Of a DNA stretch of 46,994 nucleotides, positions 42,259 to 46,994 are shown piece by piece (the first letter of the stretch is position 1; every line of letters begins with the position of its first letter). Source of the stretch: Thaumasiovibrio occultus (lineage in GTDB: Bacteria; Pseudomonadota; Gammaproteobacteria; Enterobacterales; Vibrionaceae); NCBI GenBank assembly GCA_019703815.1, contig AP023053.1:1-46994 (forward strand), in the 5' to 3' direction. The translations under genes and the position numbers were made by a program. Under the pieces are notes generated by a model, which worked only from the letters and a program-made list of their open reading frames with translations, had not been told where the DNA came from and did no database searches.

Positions 42259-43725
42259 CTACGAAGGTGATTGTTGCGCCGAAGGGGCAAGGGGCTCGGT
42301 ATCGAGTTGCGGCGCAGAGCACAGTGGCAAAGTGAAGCGACGCTGGTAGCCGTCGTGGCTGCGCTCGACCTGCCACTCGCTTTGGTGGAGCAATAAGATG
42401 GCATCGATAATTTGAGTGCCCATTCCCAGCGTGCCCTGAGGGGCATTGAGATCGACCGGATTGTGCAGGGTGAGGCTGAGCGAGTTACGTTGCCAATGGG
42501 CTGGTGAGTTGGGCATCTCTTTCGCGGTGAGTGAGATAAAGCATCCGCGTGGCGCGTGGCGCAGCGCATTGCCGAGCAGATTCACAAACAGGCGATGGAG
42601 CAATTGGTGATCGCCGTTGACATACGTATTGGCGGCGATACGGGTACAGATGGTGATGTTTTTACGCTGCGTCATTAACCGCATGGCATCAATCGCTTCG
42701 TTGATCAGCGTATTCAAACACAATGGTCGCAGATCCGGTTTGAGTACCGGTTGCGGCTCTTTTAGGAGTTGCAGTTGGGTCTCCAATTGGCTCGAGAGGC
42801 GCTCGGCGTTGCGATAGGCCACGGTGATCAAGGGATCGTCGCGGTGGCGTAATTGCCACGTTTCGAGATAACCCAAGATATTGGCCAGTGGCGTTTTTAA
42901 GTCGTGATTAAGTTGCAGCATTTGCGCTTGGCGTTGTTCATTGAGTTGCTGCAGTTGTAAGAACTGGCGCTGAATATAGCACGACATCGAATCGAGAATA
43001 TGGACGATGGACGACAGTTCGCGAACGCAGCGTGTTTGATGCGGCTGGGTGATAAATTGCTGGCGCGAGGCTTGATTTAAGGTGTCAGCAATACTGTTCA
43101 ATGGCTTGAGTAACACTGACTGAGTGAGTTGATAAATCGTCCCCGTTAAGCCTAACACTAATGCCACCCCCACAAGGGCAACGATCAGATAACGCGATGG
43201 AAAATGCGCTTGGGCTAGCAGGCTGCGTTGCTGGCTTCCGATCACCACATATAAGTAACCACTCACTTCCCCTTCTTGGATGATTGGAGCCACAGAAAAG
43301 GTTTTTTGCTGCGAGGGATCACGGGGATCGCTGCCTAAGATCGGCAGTTGTTCACCTGCCAGAAATTGCGTAATAGGGGCGAGATCGACACGCGCCGCGA
43401 CGTGGCTTTCATTGGGCGCAGCATGGACTTCGACCGTGCCTGCGTTATCGAGCAAGTAAATTTCGAAGTCTGGCCCTAATAACATCAAGGTGTGAAATAA
43501 GCCTTTGAGCGCGCTGGGATGGTAACCGCCATCTTGGATCAACGGTTGATCGTCGCGCATGTGCGCCGCCAAGTCTTTATGCAGTGTTTGGGTGGTTTGC
43601 CACTCAACCCATTGCTGATAGTGAGTTAGCCCAACGGCCAACACGCCCAGCGTTAACGTCGCCCACACCACGGTGGCGATAAACAACCGTAGATGAAACG
43701 ACGGGTGGCGCAGTGGCATTTTCAT
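42259..43725 (-). CDS. Sensor histidine kinase of a two-component system
   Basis: The 488-residue protein has TM1 (FIATVVWATLTLGVLAVGLTHY), a periplasmic sensor of about 140 residues, TM2 (YLIVALVGVALVLGLTGTIY), a HAMP-like linker, the phosphoacceptor box LNHDLKTPLANILGYLE (His274) and the ATP-binding domain with N box FVNLLGNALRHAPRG. The usual G1 D-x-G-x-G box is degenerate or missing: the corresponding segment reads NPVDLNAPQGTLGMGTQIIDAILLLH. Start overlaps the regulator stop by 4 nt (ATGA), showing coupled translation. Confidence 0.9.
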   Translation of the reverse strand: MKMPLRHPSFHLRLFIATVVWATLTLGVLAVGLTHYQQWVEWQTTQTLHKDLAAHMRDDQPLIQDGGYHPSALKGLFHTLMLLGPDFEIYLLDNAGTVEVHAAPNESHVAARVDLAPITQFLAGEQLPILGSDPRDPSQQKTFSVAPIIQEGEVSGYLYVVIGSQQRSLLAQAHFPSRYLIVALVGVALVLGLTGTIYQLTQSVLLKPLNSIADTLNQASRQQFITQPHQTRCVRELSSIVHILDSMSCYIQRQFLQLQQLNEQRQAQMLQLNHDLKTPLANILGYLETWQLRHRDDPLITVAYRNAERLSSQLETQLQLLKEPQPVLKPDLRPLCLNTLINEAIDAMRLMTQRKNITICTRIAANTYVNGDHQLLHRLFVNLLGNALRHAPRGCFISLTAKEMPNSPAHWQRNSLSLTLHNPVDLNAPQGTLGMGTQIIDAILLLHQSEWQVERSHDGYQRRFTLPLCSAPQLDTEPLAPSAQQSPS

Positions 43726-44438
43726 TGGCAGGCTCGCTCAAGTGGGCGTGGATCAAACTTGTAGCCAACGCCCCACACCGTATGCACGTAACAGTAGCGC
43801 TCGGTGGAGAGTTTATTGCGCAGTCGATTGACGGTGCTGCACACGGTGTGATGGTAGCCTTGGCAATGGGTGTGCCAAACGCTAGCGAGCAAATCATCTT
43901 TGCTCATTACGGTGCCGGGGGTTTGGGCGAGCGCATGTAACAGGCTAAATTCATTGGCGGTTAGCTGAACAGGGCGATCATCAAGGTTCACTTCGTGACG
44001 CTCTGGGTTGATCACCAGCCCCGGAAAATGCAGCGATTGGGCAATCGGCTCTTGGCGCTGTTGGCGGCGCAGCAATGCTCGTACGCGGGCTTGAAATTCC
44101 ATCACGCTAAAGGGCTTGGTCATGTAATCATCGGCCCCGGCTTCCAGCCCCGCTACTTTATCGAGTTCGCTGCCTTTGGCCGTTAGCATCAAAATCGACA
44201 GGGTAAAGTGTTGTTCGCGCAGTTGGCGACACAACTCCACGCCATCGCCATCGGTCAGGGAGCGGTCGAGCACGAGCAGTTGAAAGCTTTGCTGTTGCAG
44301 ACGCGCGCTTGCTTCGGCCAGTCCGGTGACGTGGCTGATCTGATGGCCCTGAAATGCCAGTTGCAGTTTAAGCAGTTCGGCTAAATCGCGATCATCCTCT
44401 ACCAAGAGAATATCAATAGTTGGAATCGACGAAGCCAT
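43722..44438 (-). CDS. OmpR/PhoB-family response regulator
   Basis: Start at 44438 (MASSIPTIDILLVEDD) with AAGGGGG upstream; the longer frame to 44576 is rejected. The 238-residue protein has a receiver domain (acidic Glu14-Asp15-Asp16, phospho-acceptor Asp58 in LLVLDRS, conserved Lys in DDYMTKPF) and a winged-helix DNA-binding domain (LTANEFSLLHALAQTPGTVMSKDDLL, then HTVCSTVNRLRNKL and VHTVWGVGYKF). It forms an operon with the downstream kinase. The spondin-domain genes just upstream on the same strand are plausible targets or co-regulated genes (inference). Confidence 0.95.
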   Translation of the reverse strand: MASSIPTIDILLVEDDRDLAELLKLQLAFQGHQISHVTGLAEASARLQQQSFQLLVLDRSLTDGDGVELCRQLREQHFTLSILMLTAKGSELDKVAGLEAGADDYMTKPFSVMEFQARVRALLRRQQRQEPIAQSLHFPGLVINPERHEVNLDDRPVQLTANEFSLLHALAQTPGTVMSKDDLLASVWHTHCQGYHHTVCSTVNRLRNKLSTERYCYVHTVWGVGYKFDPRPLERACQ

Positions 44439-44635
44439 CACGCCCCCTTGGTGTGGATTAAACCGGTCGTGCTGTGGTCGTTTCCCAAAAGGGATCGAAC
44501 ACAAGCAATAAACCAGACCGAGGGAGCGCGATTTTCTTTCGTCTTTTTTCGGCTTGTCAGCGCACGGTTTCGCCAAGCTGACGACGATTGTCGCCAGCTC
44601 AATCAGTTAGCTGAAAATGGCCGTGAATAAATTCC

Positions 44636-45340
44636 TTATTGGGTACGTTTTACCTCCATGCGCACCGCGGGTTGTTGGAAGCGGTGGTTGGCGCTGAGCG
44701 CGGACGTGGCTAACCCGTCGTCTTGGCTGATCACCCCAGCATGTGAGGCCACGCTATCGTCGCTGTCGTCACGATTGGCGTTAAAGCCCTCGCCACCGCC
44801 CGCTGGGCCGGGAATGGTTGCGGCGCTTTCACTGTTTGCTTCAGTGCCCGCGTCCCACACCAGCAGTGTCACGGTGACGCTTTCGCCAACCGCAATGGTA
44901 TTGAGATCGAGGCCGTCATTGGCCGCAAACGCATCGTTAGTATTGACTAACATGGTTGCTACGGTCAGGTATTCAGCATTGGGCACATCGACGGTTAAGG
45001 TATCGCTACTGCCCGGTGGGATCACATCGCTACCAGAGGCAAATTGCACGATATCTGAACTCGATTGATAGCCGCTGTTGTCACCTGCTTCGGCGAGTTG
45101 CTCTAGGTTATCGGACGCCGCTTGGCCGATCTCAAACAGTGAATATCCGTCGTCATGCAGCAGTGCGGTGGCCGGAGATAAGGGCTGGTTCGCGGTCAGA
45201 TTAGTGACAGTAATTTCGAATTGGCGCTCAAGTGCAGCCGGAGCGGCGGGTGGTGAGGTATTGCTGCTACCGTCATCGTCAAACGGACAACCCGCCAACA
45301 CCAGTACTGCGCTAAGAGGTAAGAGTTTGAAATAGTTCAT
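44636..45340 (-). CDS. Spondin-domain lipoprotein
   Basis: A 234-residue predicted lipoprotein (lipobox LAGC, Cys18) followed by an acidic Ser/Pro/Ala linker and a spondin_N-type domain: QFEITVTNLTANQPLSPATALLHDDGYSLFEIGQAASDNLEQLAEAGDNS, TLTVDVPNAEYLTVATMLVNTNDAFAANDG, VWDAGTEANSESA. Bacterial spondin domains are cell-surface or secreted with unknown partners. It follows its paralogue (45349-46023) by 8 nt, so the two form one unit. Confidence 0.9.
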   Translation of the reverse strand: MNYFKLLPLSAVLVLAGCPFDDDGSSNTSPPAAPAALERQFEITVTNLTANQPLSPATALLHDDGYSLFEIGQAASDNLEQLAEAGDNSGYQSSSDIVQFASGSDVIPPGSSDTLTVDVPNAEYLTVATMLVNTNDAFAANDGLDLNTIAVGESVTVTLLVWDAGTEANSESAATIPGPAGGGEGFNANRDDSDDSVASHAGVISQDDGLATSALSANHRFQQPAVRMEVKRTQ

Positions 45341-45348
45341 TTGACCTC

Positions 45349-46023
45349 CTAGTTCACAGTGATGGTCATTTTAGCGACGGGGTTTAACCAGCGATGCACC
45401 GCGTTGTCGAGATCGCTGGCGCCGCCACTGGCATCACTGTCGCCAAGGTTGCCCGGATGGATATGCACGGTTGCGTTACTGCTGGTGGTTTCTACCCCGC
45501 TGCCCCCGCTGCCAAAGGTGATAAAAGGGGGATTGGGCATGCTGGGCGCGAGTTCGTCGTTGGCTTCAGTACCGGCGTCATAGCCGTTGAGATACACGGT
45601 ATAGGTGCCGGGTTCATCAGGGATCTGCCAGCTATCTAAACCGACAAAGCCGTCGTTGGTGGGAAGGAGCATGGCGGTAACCGTGAGCAGGTTGAGATCG
45701 CCCGTATCCATGGTGGTGGTGGCAGTGTCACCGGGGTTTAAGATCCCGCCCGCAGGGTTTTCGTTGACCACCGCGCCGACATTTCCTGCGAGACTGGCAA
45801 GGCCGCTGATATCGCCCCCTTCTGCCATGGATTCTAGCTCTGGGCTGGCAGCGCTGCCGGCTTCGAACAGATCGGCACTGTCATCATGGGCAACGAGCAA
45901 CAGAGGTGTGAAATAGATCCCTCGGCTGAGATTAGTAATGCTGATATCAACGTTGGCGGCAAAGGCTGGGGTGAGGCTGGTGAGCCCAAGGGTGCAGCAA
46001 GTGGCAAGTAAGGTCATTTTCAT
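45349..46023 (-). CDS. Secreted spondin-domain protein
   Basis: Start at 46023 (MKMTLLATCC) is preferred, with AAGGAA upstream. A Sec signal peptide (cut after TPAFA) precedes a spondin_N-type domain: DISITNLSRGIYFTPLLLVAHDDSADLFEAGSAASPELESMAEGGD, LLTVTAMLLPTNDGFVGLDSW, YDAGTEANDELAPSMPNPPF. It shares T-x-M-L-x-x-T-N-D-(A/G)-F and D-A-G-T-E-A-N with its neighbour. The last part has HIHPGNLGDSDA and ends in VAKMTITVN. A secreted non-lipidated partner of the lipoprotein is likely. Confidence 0.9.
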   Translation of the reverse strand: MKMTLLATCCTLGLTSLTPAFAANVDISITNLSRGIYFTPLLLVAHDDSADLFEAGSAASPELESMAEGGDISGLASLAGNVGAVVNENPAGGILNPGDTATTTMDTGDLNLLTVTAMLLPTNDGFVGLDSWQIPDEPGTYTVYLNGYDAGTEANDELAPSMPNPPFITFGSGGSGVETTSSNATVHIHPGNLGDSDASGGASDLDNAVHRWLNPVAKMTITVN

Positions 46024-46124
46024 GGCGCATTCCTTTTTCATTCCAAGGGGTTGTTGTTAGCTTGGAAGAAGGGCAAAAGGAATGCTTCGCAAAAACCTCA
46101 CAAAATTCTCATATTGCCGCTTGG

Positions 46125-46994
46125 CTATTTGCCCATTACGGTGCCTTCTCGGCGAGGATCCGCCGCGCCACTGAGTAAGCCTTCTGGCCCAATCGCAATT
46201 GCTTGGAGGCCAGAGTTAAGATCGCGAATGTTGATTAAAAAGCCCATCTCTTGCAGCGGCTTAGCAAGCGCTTCGGCATCGCTGCCTTTTTCGATGTCAT
46301 AGGTGCCAAAACGGTTAACCGCATGGGGTGCATTGAGTGCATCTTGCAGCGACATGCCCCAATCGACGTAGTTGATGATCGCTTGGGTAACGTAACCGAT
46401 GATCCGCGAGCCGCCGGGTGAACCAATCGCGAGAACCGGTTTGCCTTCCTCTAACACGATGGTGGGTGCCATGGATGAACGCGGGCGTTTCCCTGCTTCG
46501 ATTCGGTTGGCAACGGGCACGCCGTCTTTGTCGGGTACGAAGGCAAAATCCGTCAGCTGGTTGTTGAGCAAAAAGCCTCCGGCCATCACACGTGAACCAA
46601 AACCGTTCTCGATGGAGCTGGTCATACTGACGATGTTGCCTTGACGATCGACAATCACCAGATGGGTAGTGGAAGGCAGTTCAATGGCTTCGTGCGTGGC
46701 TTGCGTTGGCGCGTTTGGCGGTGTGCCGGCGGCGACGTCTGTGAGTGCTTTGCCCATGGCAAGTAACGCTGCACGTTGCTGCAAATAGCTTGGGTCGACT
46801 AAGCCGGCGACTGGGACGTCAACGAAATCACTGTCAGCCATGTAGCGGCCCCTATCGGCAAAGGCGAGGCGAGAGGCATCGCCAATCAATTGCCACGCCA
46901 ATGGGGAGTCAGCGCCCATGGTTTTGAGATCAAAATACTGCAAGACGCCAAGGATCTGACCGATAGTGAGCGCGCCTGAGCTTGGCGGCCCCAT
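46125..46994 (-). CDS. ggt: Gamma-glutamyltransferase, 3' part (5' end outside window)
   Basis: Periplasmic gamma-glutamyltransferase hydrolyses glutathione and transfers its glutamyl group. Only the last 289 residues are in the window: PPSSGALTIGQILGVLQYFD begins close to the family's M-P-P-P-S-S-G block, then the autoprocessing site STTHLVIVDRQGN with the nucleophile Thr (E. coli Thr391), GFLLNNQLTDFAF, NRIEAGKRPRSSMAPTIV and GSPGGSRIIGYVTQ. The Met at 46994 is not the start; the frame continues past the window edge. Tail ADPRREGTVMGK is intact. Confidence 0.95.
   Translation of the reverse strand: MGPPSSGALTIGQILGVLQYFDLKTMGADSPLAWQLIGDASRLAFADRGRYMADSDFVDVPVAGLVDPSYLQQRAALLAMGKALTDVAAGTPPNAPTQATHEAIELPSTTHLVIVDRQGNIVSMTSSIENGFGSRVMAGGFLLNNQLTDFAFVPDKDGVPVANRIEAGKRPRSSMAPTIVLEEGKPVLAIGSPGGSRIIGYVTQAIINYVDWGMSLQDALNAPHAVNRFGTYDIEKGSDAEALAKPLQEMGFLINIRDLNSGLQAIAIGPEGLLSGAADPRREGTVMGK

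Noticed and set aside
1-46994. CRISPR array, prophage, integron or full insertion sequence
   Set aside because: No regularly spaced identical repeats with unique spacers, no transposase or integrase frame, and no phage gene block was seen.
1-46994. tRNA or rRNA genes
   Set aside because: No cloverleaf-like sequence with a conserved TTCGAATC-type arm or rRNA core sequence was recognised by eye.

Overview
The window is the replication-origin end of the second chromosome of a member of the Vibrionaceae. The decisive evidence is an rctB initiator gene (663 codons, close to the usual ~658). It is preceded by a textbook chromosome-2 origin: a perfect DnaA box, six RctB 12-mer iterons at exact 23-bp steps, and an AT-rich ATCA-repeat unwinding region. 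Three perfect 13-bp TTTACA-N-TGTAAA palindromes in the first 10 kb match the parS2 centromere consensus known from Vibrio cholerae. Base composition looks balanced (around 50% G+C by eye), which would suit Salinivibrio, Grimontia or a similar genus, but the genus cannot be fixed from sequence reading alone.

Layout. 1-1144: origin with no convincing protein gene. 1145-9.8 kb: rctB, an outer-membrane patatin/Omp85-type phospholipase, a Blc-like lipocalin, a glutathionylspermidine-synthase-like ligase and glucuronate isomerase, with parS2 sites in the gaps. 9.8-11.6 kb: a hypothetical protein and a PEP-CTERM protein. 11.6-17.6 kb: a nitric-oxide-stress island (nnrS, norR, hcp, hcr) whose control sites are readable: three identical NorR-type palindromes and two sigma-54 promoters. 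17.7-24.6 kb: small membrane proteins, YccF, TrmK, two tandem paralogous lipoproteins and a LacA-type acetyltransferase. 24.7-29.2 kb: HscC (Hsp70), a MITE-like repeat and a short-form cytochrome bd (CIO-type) oxidase. 29.4-34.5 kb: a flavin-reductase-like protein, a DUF4291 protein, an alpha/beta-hydrolase-like protein, a lipoprotein and small hypotheticals. 34.7-40.2 kb, minus strand: a very large J-domain protein translationally coupled to a DUF1266 protein (the likely partners of HscC), then three uncharacterised genes, one with an apparent frameshift in a T8 tract. 40.4-47 kb, minus strand: a chemoreceptor, a two-component system, two spondin-domain secreted proteins and the 3' part of gamma-glutamyltransferase.

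How the parts work together. RctB, its iterons, the DnaA box and parS2 form the replication and segregation centre. RctB-type 12-mers also occur outside the classical origin: an inverted pair straddles the start codon of the phospholipase gene directly after rctB, and a one-mismatch copy sits upstream of the lipocalin next to a parS2 site. NorR would sense NO and, with sigma-54, switch on nnrS and hcp-hcr. HscC, the J-domain protein and the DUF1266 protein correspond to the hscC/djlB/djlC/ybeR set of Escherichia coli, here split over about 10 kb and with a J protein twice the usual size. Several gene borders carry short tandem repeats (14 bp, 16 bp and a CAAC tetranucleotide run).
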